Shown here: positions 1 to 6,250 of the stretch, piece after piece | Numbering within the stretch: position 1 is the stretch's first letter | How the letters are laid out: each line of letters opens with the position of its first letter | NCBI GenBank assembly: GCA_035712985.1 | Contig: DASTAE010000018.1 | Coordinates: forward strand, 1 to 9,391 | Source: Actinospica sp035712985 | Lineage (GTDB): Bacteria; Actinomycetota; Actinomycetes; Streptomycetales; Catenulisporaceae | Length of the DNA stretch: 9,391 nucleotides | Reading direction: 5' to 3' | The notes under the pieces: generated by a model | What the model saw: only the letters and a program-made list of their open reading frames with translations | Databases searched by the model: none | What the model was told of the DNA's origin: nothing | Made by a program: the position numbers and the translations under genes

Positions 1-13
1 GGCCGCACACCAC

Positions 14-31
14 TGCCGCTACACTGCGGCA
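14..31. repeat. Small stem-loop at the window edge
   Basis: A 6-bp perfect inverted repeat (TGCCGC / GCGGCA) encloses a 6-nt loop, TACACT. There is no T-tract. It could be the tail of a terminator belonging to a gene outside the window or a leader structure. Six base pairs in GC-rich DNA can also arise by chance, so the call is weak. Confidence 0.3.
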
Positions 32-82
32 CCGAAGAATTACGAAGCTAGCACAGGATGCGTAAACCCACCCGGTGCGTCG

Positions 83-92
83 GAAAATTTTC
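83..92. promoter_or_regulatory. A/T palindrome in the operon upstream region
   Basis: GAAAATTTTC is a perfect 10-bp palindrome and the only A/T-rich block of this size in the first 200 bases. It lies about 100 bp upstream of the GT2 start codon, a reasonable place for a regulator or nucleoid-protein site or a promoter-proximal A/T element. A TANNNT-type -10 candidate (TAGCAT, 125-130) lies downstream, but I see no good -35 at 16-18 bp from it. Function is inferred from position only. Confidence 0.35.
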
Positions 93-150
93 GGTTGCAG
101 GATCAGCTCACCCGGCGCACACGGTAGCATCTCCACGCAGCAGCTGGTGA

Positions 151-170
151 GAACAGCTCAGAACAGTTCA
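151..170. repeat. Tandem 10-bp direct repeat, possible operator
   Basis: Two adjacent copies of GAACAGYTCA (GAACAGCTCA at 151-160, GAACAGTTCA at 161-170) differ at one base. A 10-bp period places both copies on the same face of the helix, as expected for tandem binding of a regulator. The repeat ends just before the GAGGGG ribosome site of the GT2 gene. It could therefore act on transcription, or at the mRNA level on translation of the first operon gene. The repeat is seen directly; the function is inferred. Confidence 0.4.
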
Positions 171-171
171 T

Positions 172-177
172 GAGGGG
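172..177 (+). promoter_or_regulatory. Ribosome binding site of the GT2 gene
   Basis: GAGGGG lies 12 nt before the ATG at 190. The spacing is somewhat long. The alternative in-frame ATG at 247 is preceded by a run of C with no purine-rich site, so this element favours the start at 190. Confidence 0.55.
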
Positions 178-189
178 ACACGAAGCTTC

Positions 190-1809
190 ATGTCTGAAGT
201 CCTCGGTCGGCGGCGCGCCCGGCCCCGGAAGACCGCTTTCCCCCCCATGACCAGGGCTGTGAGCGATCCCGCGAGCACCACCCAGGATCTCGGCGGACTG
301 CTTCCGGTGCCGCCGAGCGACCGGGAGAAGTACTCTTACACGAAGCGCAACATCAGATTCCTGACTGCGTTCTCGATCTTGAGTTTCTTCGCCGTCGCGT
401 ATACGCAGCTCTTGATGACGCGGATGTCCGCGTGGATGTGGTCTTACGTCCCCTTCCTCGTGTTCACCGTCCTGTACATCTGCATATCCCAAGTCGTCAC
501 GCTGTTGACAAGGGACTTCGACCTTCCGGCGCATCGCAAGCTGGTCGCCGCGTGGCAGCCCGAGAAGTACCCGGCGGTGGACGTCATGCTTCCGGTGTGC
601 GGGGAGCCGGACGCGGTACTCCGGAACACCTGGCAGAACGTCGCGGCGCTACGGGAGCGTTACAAGGGCCGGGTCACCGCTTACGTGCTGGACGACTCCT
701 CGAGCCCGCGGCTGCAGAAGATGGCCGGCGACTTCGGCTTCGTGTACGCCGGCCGGGCCAACCGCGGCTGGTACAAGAAGGCCGGAAATCTGCTCTACGG
801 GTACCGAATATCCCACGCGCCGTACATCCTGGTGCTGGACGCTGACTTCGCACCCCGGCCGGACTTCCTCGACGAGGTCCTCCCGCACATGGAGGCCGAC
901 CCGACCGTCGGCATCGTGCAGACCCCGCAGTTCTTCCGGGTCCTGGACCAGCAGACCTGGCTCGAGCGCGGCGCGGGCGCCGTGCAGGAGCTGTTCTACC
1001 GGAGCGTGCAGACCTCCCTCTCGGCATACGACGGCGCGGTCTGCGTCGGCACCTGCGCCGTCTACCGCAGGGCCGCCCTCGAGGCGAACGGCGGCATGAC
1101 GCTGATCGAGCACTCCGAGGACCTGCACACCGGCTACGACCTCTACTGCCGTGGCTGGCGGCTGCGCTACCTGCCGATCGTCCTGTCCGCGGGCGTGTGC
1201 CCGGACAACATCTCGGCGTACGTCAACCAGCAGTACCGCTGGTGCTCCGGCACGATGAGTATGCTCGGCAGCAGAAAGTTCTGGGGCGCGAAGCTGCCGC
1301 TCAAGGTGCGGATGAGCTTCCTGTCAGGCTTCTTCTACTACGTGCACACGGCGCTCTCCACGTTCTTCGTCCCGCTCATCCCGATCGCCATGCTGGTGTT
1401 CTGGCCGCAGGCGATCCAGGTGAACAACCTGGTGTGGGTTCTGCCGGGCTTGATCTACACAGGTATGCTCTTCCCGCTCTGGCACCGCGCACCGTACCGC
1501 CTCGAGGCCTACGCCTGCCGAATGATCTACGGCTGGGCGCACGTCTTCACCATCTGGGACGTGGTGCGCAAGAAGCGGATGGGCTGGCAGCCGACGAACA
1601 GTTCGGCCAAGAAGCAGGGCCGCAACCGTCGCTTCTGGATCGGCATGTCCGTCTGGACCGCGGCGACGGCCGTGGCCTGGGTCGGCCTCGACCTGTGGCG
1701 GATGCAGAACGGCCACCCACTGGCCTTCGCGCTGTTCATGGCCACCGGACTGTTCTACGGGGCGACCGCGGCGCGCGTGTTCGTGCAGCCGAAGGGCGTG
1801 GACTCCTGA
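190..1809 (+). CDS. Membrane processive family-2 glycosyltransferase (cellulose/hyaluronan synthase type)
   Basis: 539 residues. Expected to polymerise a beta-linked polysaccharide from a nucleotide sugar on the cytosolic face and move the chain across the membrane. Two membrane segments (about 56-75 and 84-106) precede a GT-A domain with the usual order of motifs: VDVMLPVCGEP (130-140), LDDSSS (167-172), NRGWYKKAGN (191-200), the metal-binding DAD (217-219), QTPQFF (244-249), SED (309-311, catalytic base region) and the processivity signature QQYRW (347-351). About four more membrane segments follow (376-403, 412-432, 481-500, 510-530). The protein ends there: I see no C-terminal PilZ domain like that of BcsA, so direct c-di-GMP control is not apparent. 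The family assignment is firm. The sugar (glucose, mannose or other) cannot be read from the sequence. It is the first gene of a three-gene operon; its TGA overlaps the next ATG by one base. Confidence 0.9.
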   Translation: MSEVLGRRRARPRKTAFPPMTRAVSDPASTTQDLGGLLPVPPSDREKYSYTKRNIRFLTAFSILSFFAVAYTQLLMTRMSAWMWSYVPFLVFTVLYICISQVVTLLTRDFDLPAHRKLVAAWQPEKYPAVDVMLPVCGEPDAVLRNTWQNVAALRERYKGRVTAYVLDDSSSPRLQKMAGDFGFVYAGRANRGWYKKAGNLLYGYRISHAPYILVLDADFAPRPDFLDEVLPHMEADPTVGIVQTPQFFRVLDQQTWLERGAGAVQELFYRSVQTSLSAYDGAVCVGTCAVYRRAALEANGGMTLIEHSEDLHTGYDLYCRGWRLRYLPIVLSAGVCPDNISAYVNQQYRWCSGTMSMLGSRKFWGAKLPLKVRMSFLSGFFYYVHTALSTFFVPLIPIAMLVFWPQAIQVNNLVWVLPGLIYTGMLFPLWHRAPYRLEAYACRMIYGWAHVFTIWDVVRKKRMGWQPTNSSAKKQGRNRRFWIGMSVWTAATAVAWVGLDLWRMQNGHPLAFALFMATGLFYGATAARVFVQPKGVDS

Positions 1810-2879
1810 TGCGGGCGCGCACGCGACGCCTGGCCGCGATCCTCGGAGCCCTGACGCTCACCGCCGCGATGACCGCGGGCTGCTCGACCGTCCGCGCGGC
1901 GGCGACGTGGAACGATCCTCGCGTCCCCGTGGCCGGCAGCGGAGCGACGGGCGCGGCCACGGTCCCCTCGATGGGCGCATCGGCCTCGGCCTCGTCGTCG
2001 AGCAACGGCTTCGTGGGCCCGGCGTACGACGTCACCCCGCTGCTGCATCCGTCCCGCAAATATCTCGGCGTGGAGATCGACGGTGCGCCGGGCTCGATCA
2101 CCCCGGCGAAGAACTTCGCTTCCTGGATCGGCGCGAAGCCCAACCTGATCGGCCAGTACGTCGGCTGGGGCACCTCCTTCGACGCGGCGGCGGCGTCCAA
2201 CGCCTGGTCCTACGGCGCGATGGACTTCGTGGTCTGGGAGCCGTGGGCGACCACGATGGCGAAGATCGCGGCCGGAGGCAGCGACGCCTACATCACCGCC
2301 TACGCGACCGCGATCCGTGAGCTCAACGTGCCGATCGCGATCAGCTTCGGCCACGAGTTCAACGGCAACTGGTACCCGTGGGGCACCACCGGGACCACGC
2401 CCGCGCAGTTCGTCGCGGCCTGGAAGCACATCCACGACCTGTTCGCGGCGGCCGGGGCTACGAACGTGATCTGGATCTGGGACCCGAACGACATCTTCCC
2501 CGTGCCGGACGTCAAGCTCTCCCAGTACTACCCGGGCGACGACTACGTGGACTGGGTGGGCGTGACCGGCTACTGGTCGCAGGCGGGCCCGAACAGCTAC
2601 AGCACCCTCTACCTGCCGACGCTCACCGAGATCCGCGGGTTCACCGAGAAGCCGTTCATCATCGCGGAGACCGCGGTGGAGTCGGGCTCGGACGAACTGC
2701 GCTCGCTCAGCGATCTCTTCGCGGCAGTGGAGCAGCACTCTGATATACTCGGTTTCGTCTGGTACGACTACAACAAGGGCGGGGACTGGCGGGTGGAGAA
2801 CCGGCCGACGCTGGAGTCCGCGTTCCGCAACGACCTGGCGTCGAGCACCTTCGGCTTCAACGCGAGCGAGGCGAGATGA
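1809..2879 (+). CDS. Secreted GH26-family glycoside hydrolase, predicted lipoprotein
   Basis: 356 residues from the ATG that overlaps the GT2 stop (TGATG). The reading frame is open further upstream, but the signal peptide begins exactly here. Residues 1-25 are a signal peptide with a twin-arginine-like TRRLAA and a lipobox-like TAGC, with Cys25 as the expected lipidation site. A Ser/Ala/Gly-rich linker (about 42-66) joins the catalytic domain. GH26-like features in order are WEPW (143-146), GHEFNGNWYPWG (181-192; Glu183 the likely acid/base), WIWDPN (222-227), YPGDDYVDWVG (241-251) and IIAETAVE (284-291; Glu287 the likely nucleophile). Known GH26 enzymes cleave beta-mannan, beta-1,3-xylan or mixed-linkage glucan by a retaining mechanism. 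Placement inside a synthase operon suggests it trims or releases the nascent polymer outside the membrane, like BcsZ in cellulose operons. Start by translational coupling; the nearest purine-rich stretch (GAAGGG) is 12 nt upstream. Confidence 0.87.
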   Translation: MRARTRRLAAILGALTLTAAMTAGCSTVRAAATWNDPRVPVAGSGATGAATVPSMGASASASSSSNGFVGPAYDVTPLLHPSRKYLGVEIDGAPGSITPAKNFASWIGAKPNLIGQYVGWGTSFDAAAASNAWSYGAMDFVVWEPWATTMAKIAAGGSDAYITAYATAIRELNVPIAISFGHEFNGNWYPWGTTGTTPAQFVAAWKHIHDLFAAAGATNVIWIWDPNDIFPVPDVKLSQYYPGDDYVDWVGVTGYWSQAGPNSYSTLYLPTLTEIRGFTEKPFIIAETAVESGSDELRSLSDLFAAVEQHSDILGFVWYDYNKGGDWRVENRPTLESAFRNDLASSTFGFNASEAR

Positions 2880-4759
2880 CGCCGACGCCCGACGAGCCGG
2901 ACGCCTTCGCGGAGACGCAACTCCTGCCGAAGTTCACCGTTCCCGAGCAGACGCCGCGCAAGGGTTCTGAGGCGGCCGAGGCCGCGCCGAAACCGGCCGC
3001 GAAGCCGGATCCGAAGCCCCGGGCGAAGCCGGAGCCCGAGACCGAGTCCAAGACGGCTGCGAAGCCCGCGTCGAAGAAGACCGCCGGCTTCATGGACGCT
3101 CCGGAATGGCGCGAAAGCGTACCCTTCGACGAGACCGGTGTGCTGCTGCGCCCGGAGTCCCTGCGCCAGCACGCGATGCAGGCCGAGACCGAGCTGATGA
3201 GCGTCGTCAAGGAGGCTCCGGACGACGGCTCGGACACGGCGCAGCCGGAACGCTCCGGCTTCTGGAGCGCCAACTGGACGCGCCGCGCGCTGGTAGCCGC
3301 GATCCTGCTGGTGCAGGCGCTGCTGACGCTGCGCAACAACAACACGGCCTTCGAGGACGAGGCGCTCTATCTCTACTCCGGGCACCTCGAGCTCGGACAC
3401 CTGATGTACGGCACGTCCACCGGCGCGGACTTCTGGAGCTACTTCTCCGGCGCGCCGACCCTCTACCCGGTGCTCGGCGCGATCGTGGACCAGATCGGCG
3501 GCCTGTTCGCCGCGCGACTGCTCAGCCTGGCGTTCATGCTCGGCGTCACCGGTCTGCTCTACCTGCTCACCCGCCAGTTGTTCGGCACCCGGGCCGCGGT
3601 GTGCGCCGCCGCAGTCTACTGCTGCGGCGAGGGCACGGTGTTCGTCGGCGGGCTGGCCACGTACGACGCGCCCGCACTCTTCCTACTCGCGCTAGCGGCC
3701 TGGATCGTGGTGCGCTTCGGCAAGAGCTCGCTGCCGCTCTACCTGATGGCCGCGTTCCCCGCCGCGCTCGCGGTGGGCACCAAGTACGCGGCGCTGATGT
3801 TCGTCCCGGTGGTCATCGCGCTGGCGCTCTTCGCTGCGCTGCCACGCTTCGGCGGCTGGGCCTGGATCCGGCCGGTGGCCCTCAGCATCGCGACCAGCCT
3901 GCTGATCTACACCGAGATACGAATAGCCGGGCCGGACGCGCTCACGGGTGTCCAGTCGACGACCACGAACCGCGCGCAGGGCACGGACTCGGCCATGTAC
4001 ATCCTGCAGTACGCCGGCGAGTGGGGCGGTTGCGTTTTCGCGATCGCGCTGCTCGGCGCCTTCTTCCTCTACCGCCTGCCGAGTACTCACGCGAACAGTT
4101 CGCTGCCCGGGCCGCGCTGGCAGCGACTCGGCCTCGGGGTCCTGCTGGCCGGGGCCGGGCTGCTCGCCCCCGCGTACCAGGTGCACCTGCATACGGCGGT
4201 CTCACTGCAGAAGCACGTCGCGTTCGGCCTCTTCTTCGCCGCCCCGCTGGCCGGGTACGGCCTGGTCCGCCTAGTCGGCCGCAACTACCATCTGCTCCAG
4301 TTGGGGATCGCGGCGGCCACTCTGACCCTCGCGCTCGGCATGGGGCAGTCGATCGCCATGTTCCACGTCTGGCCGAACTCGGACGAGATGCTGGCCCAGC
4401 TGGTCAAATACGAGCAGCCGAACGCCCATTATCTGGTGAGCGCGGACGAGGTGGCGATCTACGGCCTACGCGGGGACACCGACACCGAGCCCGCGCAGTT
4501 CTCGAACACCTTCTACTTCCTCTACACGACGTCCAAGGGCCAGCAGTTGACCGGCCTCCCGGCGTACTCCGCCGCTATCGCCGACGGCTACTTCCGCATC
4601 GTCGTCTACACCGGGGAGGACGACCCGGCCACGGAGACGGTCATCGCGCAGGACCTCGCGCGAAACCACGCCTACAAGCTCGTCGCCAAAATCCCGGAAC
4701 CGATCGACTACCAGCAGACTTCCGGCATCACCTACTACTACGTATGGGTGCATACGTAA
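2876..4759 (+). CDS. GT-C membrane glycosyltransferase (GT39/ArnT-like) with Lys/Pro-rich N-terminal tail
   Basis: 627 residues. The ATG overlaps the upstream stop as ATGA, with GAGG four bases before it. Residues 1-130 are hydrophilic and probably disordered, with a Lys-Pro-Ala repeat block at about 38-69. From about 137 the protein is a polytopic membrane enzyme with roughly ten hydrophobic segments. The first is followed by FEDEALYLYSGH (159-170), matching the acidic Asp-Glu motif of the first outer loop in PMT/ArnT-type GT-C enzymes. ATYDAP (261-266) and HTAVSLQKH (439-447) also look conserved. A soluble, probably extracytoplasmic, domain spans about 500-627. GT-C enzymes use polyprenyl-phosphate sugars and transfer to protein, lipid or glycan on the outer face. 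Here the acceptor may be the polymer made by the first gene, or a lipid or protein anchor. The fold class is well supported; donor and acceptor are unknown. Confidence 0.8.
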   Translation: MTPTPDEPDAFAETQLLPKFTVPEQTPRKGSEAAEAAPKPAAKPDPKPRAKPEPETESKTAAKPASKKTAGFMDAPEWRESVPFDETGVLLRPESLRQHAMQAETELMSVVKEAPDDGSDTAQPERSGFWSANWTRRALVAAILLVQALLTLRNNNTAFEDEALYLYSGHLELGHLMYGTSTGADFWSYFSGAPTLYPVLGAIVDQIGGLFAARLLSLAFMLGVTGLLYLLTRQLFGTRAAVCAAAVYCCGEGTVFVGGLATYDAPALFLLALAAWIVVRFGKSSLPLYLMAAFPAALAVGTKYAALMFVPVVIALALFAALPRFGGWAWIRPVALSIATSLLIYTEIRIAGPDALTGVQSTTTNRAQGTDSAMYILQYAGEWGGCVFAIALLGAFFLYRLPSTHANSSLPGPRWQRLGLGVLLAGAGLLAPAYQVHLHTAVSLQKHVAFGLFFAAPLAGYGLVRLVGRNYHLLQLGIAAATLTLALGMGQSIAMFHVWPNSDEMLAQLVKYEQPNAHYLVSADEVAIYGLRGDTDTEPAQFSNTFYFLYTTSKGQQLTGLPAYSAAIADGYFRIVVYTGEDDPATETVIAQDLARNHAYKLVAKIPEPIDYQQTSGITYYYVWVHT

Positions 4760-4765
4760 TAATCT
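4760..4765 (+). promoter_or_regulatory. Candidate -10 element for a leaderless methyltransferase transcript
   Basis: TAATCT fits the actinobacterial -10 consensus TANNNT and ends 7 nt before the ATG at 4773. That is the spacing expected if transcription starts on the A of the start codon. There is no Shine-Dalgarno-like sequence between the stop at 4759 and this ATG, which supports a leaderless start or read-through from the operon. No convincing -35 was seen. Confidence 0.4.
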
Positions 4766-4772
4766 TTGCCCC

Positions 4773-5480
4773 ATGACGAAGGAATCGGCCTCCGGCGAAG
4801 CGCTGTCGCAGACCAAACAGCACCGCGTATTCGCGAGCTGGTATCCGGGCCGTGCCGCGGCGATGGACAGGGCCGGGTTCGCGGCGTACCGGGACCGCTT
4901 CCTGGCCGGGCTGTCCGGCCGGGTGCTGGAGCTCGGGGCGGGCAGCGGCCTGAACTTCGCGCACTACCCGCCGGAGGTCGAGCGGGTGGTCGCGGTCGAG
5001 CCCGGGGAGCGGATGCGGGAGCTGGCCGGGCGGGCGGCGGCCGGGGCGCCGGTGCCGATCGAGGTGGTGGACGGCGTCGCGGAGGACCTCTCGGCGTTCG
5101 CCGGGCAGTTCGACGCCGCGGTGTGCTCGCTCGTGCTGTGCTCGGTCCCCGACCAGTGCGCCGCGCTCGCCCAGCTTCGCTCCGTGCTGCGGGTGCAGGA
5201 CGGCAGCGACGTCGGCGAGGTGCGCCTGCTCGAGCACGTGCGCGCCGACGGCCGCGGACTCGCCCGCGTGCAGAGGGCCCTCGACGCGACCGTCTGGCCG
5301 CTGATCGGGGCCGGCTGCCACTGCTCCCGGGACCTGACCGCGGCGATCGCGCCGGCCGGCCTCGCGGTGAAGTCCGCCGAGCGCTTCCGCTTCCCGGCGA
5401 AGGGCATCGGCACCCCCACCTCCCCGCACATGTTCATCACCGCCGTCCCGGAGCGCCGCGCGGATCCGGGACGGCGGTAA
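4773..5480 (+). CDS. Class I SAM-dependent methyltransferase, METTL7-like
   Basis: 235 residues, soluble, with a Rossmann-type methyltransferase core. SAM-binding motif I is VLELGAGSG (51-59). The acidic residue after strand 2 is Glu76 in VAVEPGERM. Motif IV is FDAAVCSLVLCSVPD (113-127), and LLEHV (152-156) and IGAGCHCSR (178-186) follow. The CSLVLCSVPD, EHV and GC..R pattern resembles the METTL7/UbiE-like methyltransferases commonly annotated in actinomycetes; the substrate is not predictable. Where relatives have VLRPGGE, this protein reads VLRVQDGSDVGE (138-149), about five extra residues in the loop before strand 5. No other in-frame start lies in the 13-nt gap after the GT-C gene. It may be the last gene of the polysaccharide operon or independent. 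Its final codons are built from a terminator-like stem-loop. Confidence 0.82.
   Translation: MTKESASGEALSQTKQHRVFASWYPGRAAAMDRAGFAAYRDRFLAGLSGRVLELGAGSGLNFAHYPPEVERVVAVEPGERMRELAGRAAAGAPVPIEVVDGVAEDLSAFAGQFDAAVCSLVLCSVPDQCAALAQLRSVLRVQDGSDVGEVRLLEHVRADGRGLARVQRALDATVWPLIGAGCHCSRDLTAAIAPAGLAVKSAERFRFPAKGIGTPTSPHMFITAVPERRADPGRR
5439..5478 (+). terminator. Strong stem-loop at the 3' end of the methyltransferase gene
   Basis: A perfect 14-bp inverted repeat (5439-5452 with 5465-5478; right arm TCCGGGACGGCGGT) encloses a 12-nt GC-rich loop. There is no T-tract, as is common for hairpin terminators in high-GC actinomycetes. The hairpin lies inside the coding sequence, and its last base is the first base of the TAA stop. 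It is well placed to end the plus-strand transcript before the convergent lipoprotein gene. Confidence 0.65.
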
Positions 5481-5598
5481 GCGGGCCGCGCAGGACGCGG
5501 TCGATCACAAGGCAGGCCGCGGCGGCGGCGTTCACCCGCGGGCCGAAGGCGCTCGGGGTGACGGCGGCTCACTACCGCTGTCAACACCTGACCGGCCC
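5481..5598. other. Convergent intergenic region
   Basis: These 118 bases separate the methyltransferase from the oppositely oriented lipoprotein gene. They contain GC-rich runs with several short inverted repeats and a better hairpin at 5559-5583 (listed separately). No credible open frame with a ribosome site was seen. Confidence 0.6.
5559..5583 (-). terminator. Hairpin downstream of the lipoprotein gene
   Basis: TGACGGCGG and CCGCTGTCA form a 9-bp stem with a 7-nt loop. The single non-Watson-Crick position is a G-U on the plus-strand RNA and an A-C mismatch on the minus-strand RNA. It begins 15 nt after the lipoprotein stop codon on the minus strand, so it can serve as that gene's terminator or as a backup for the plus strand. 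There is no T-tract. Confidence 0.45.
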
Positions 5599-6222
5599 TC
5601 AGCCTTTCGGGCACTGCGGGGCGTTCGGGACGACGGCGAGCGCGTCGACCTTCCAGCGCCGGTCCGGCTGCCGGGCCAGGCCGAGCCGCTCGAGGCTGCC
5701 GTTGGCGGTCTTCGCCTGGACCGCCGCGCCGACCACGTGGGTGCGCGACTCGCCGCGGACCACGTGGGTCCAGTCGGCGCAGAAGCTGACGGTGGCCGCG
5801 CGGCCGCCTGCGGCCGCGGTGTACTGGGTGTCTTCGAGCACGATGGTGCCCACGGGCTGCTGCTGGCGCCCGGTCCACTGCTTTATCTGCGTGGTCACCG
5901 CGGTCAGGCCGGCGCCGGTCCAGTAGTGGGCGAGCTGCGGGTCCTGGCCGTTGCCGGTGTACTCGGCCTGCACCATCGCGCGCATCGCCTGCTGGACGGT
6001 GAACAGCACCGCGTACTCGGTGCGGGTGGCGAGCACCGGATGGTGGAAGGCGACCGCCACGGTCACCGGGAGCGTGATGCGCTGGTCCTGATGCTCGGCC
6101 GTCACGGTCGTCGGCTGGATCTGCGGCGGATCGGCCGGCGACTGCGCACAGCCTGCGGCCAGCGCCGCGACCGCCCCCAGCGCGAACGCACCGACGCACC
6201 TGCGGCCCGTCCTCGTCACCAC
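5599..6222 (-). CDS. Small secreted lipoprotein of unknown function
   Basis: 207 residues from the GTG at 6222. The frame is open to a GTG at 6228, but the Shine-Dalgarno GGAGGTG (6232-6226) overlaps that codon. Translation more likely starts at the GTG at 6222 (5-nt spacing) or 6219 (8-nt spacing). The N-terminus is a lipoprotein signal: Arg-rich start, hydrophobic core and LAAGC with Cys25 as the lipidation site. The mature part (about 180 residues) is a mixed alpha/beta domain with no membrane segment. The pattern of a helix with many Ala/Gln residues, then ATVSFCADW (about 143-151) and RWKVDALAVV (about 189-198), is reminiscent of SnoaL/NTF2-like accessory domains found in actinobacterial lipoproteins, but that is only a resemblance. 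Cys148 and Cys204 could form a disulfide. THVV occurs twice, nine residues apart. It lies 72 nt downstream of dusB on the same strand. Confidence 0.75.
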   Translation of the reverse strand: MVTRTGRRCVGAFALGAVAALAAGCAQSPADPPQIQPTTVTAEHQDQRITLPVTVAVAFHHPVLATRTEYAVLFTVQQAMRAMVQAEYTGNGQDPQLAHYWTGAGLTAVTTQIKQWTGRQQQPVGTIVLEDTQYTAAAGGRAATVSFCADWTHVVRGESRTHVVGAAVQAKTANGSLERLGLARQPDRRWKVDALAVVPNAPQCPKG

Positions 6223-6225
6223 ACG

Positions 6226-6232
6226 CACCTCC
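6226..6232 (-). promoter_or_regulatory. Shine-Dalgarno that decides the lipoprotein start
   Basis: Read on the minus strand this is GGAGGTG, nearly the full anti-Shine-Dalgarno complement. It overlaps the first possible GTG codon (6228-6226), which rules that codon out as a normal start and points to the GTG at 6222 or 6219. Confidence 0.6.
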
Positions 6233-6250
6233 CCAAGGTAACGCTACGTA

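Noticed and set aside
106..116. GCTCACCCGGC as a Streptomyces-type PHO box
   Set aside because: Nine of eleven positions fit one repeat unit, but PhoP sites need at least two tandem units and no second unit is adjacent.
103..534. 143-codon minus-strand frame over the leader and GT2 start
   Set aside because: No ribosome site, charged low-complexity composition, antisense to the GT2 coding start.
1197..1808. Upstream extension of the GH26 reading frame
   Set aside because: The added part is a shadow of the GT2 gene. A proper signal peptide and lipobox begin at the ATG at 1809.
1755..2738. 327-codon minus-strand frame across the GH26 gene
   Set aside because: Arg/Val-rich antisense shadow of a frame with complete GH26 motifs.
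3106..4776. 556-codon plus-strand frame overlapping the GT-C gene
   Set aside because: Out-of-frame shadow, Arg/Pro/Ala-rich, no hydrophobic segments or motifs, while the other frame gives a coherent membrane enzyme.
5481..5598. Possible short gene in the convergent gap
   Set aside because: The frames here are continuations of shadows; no start with a ribosome site, and hairpins explain the sequence better.
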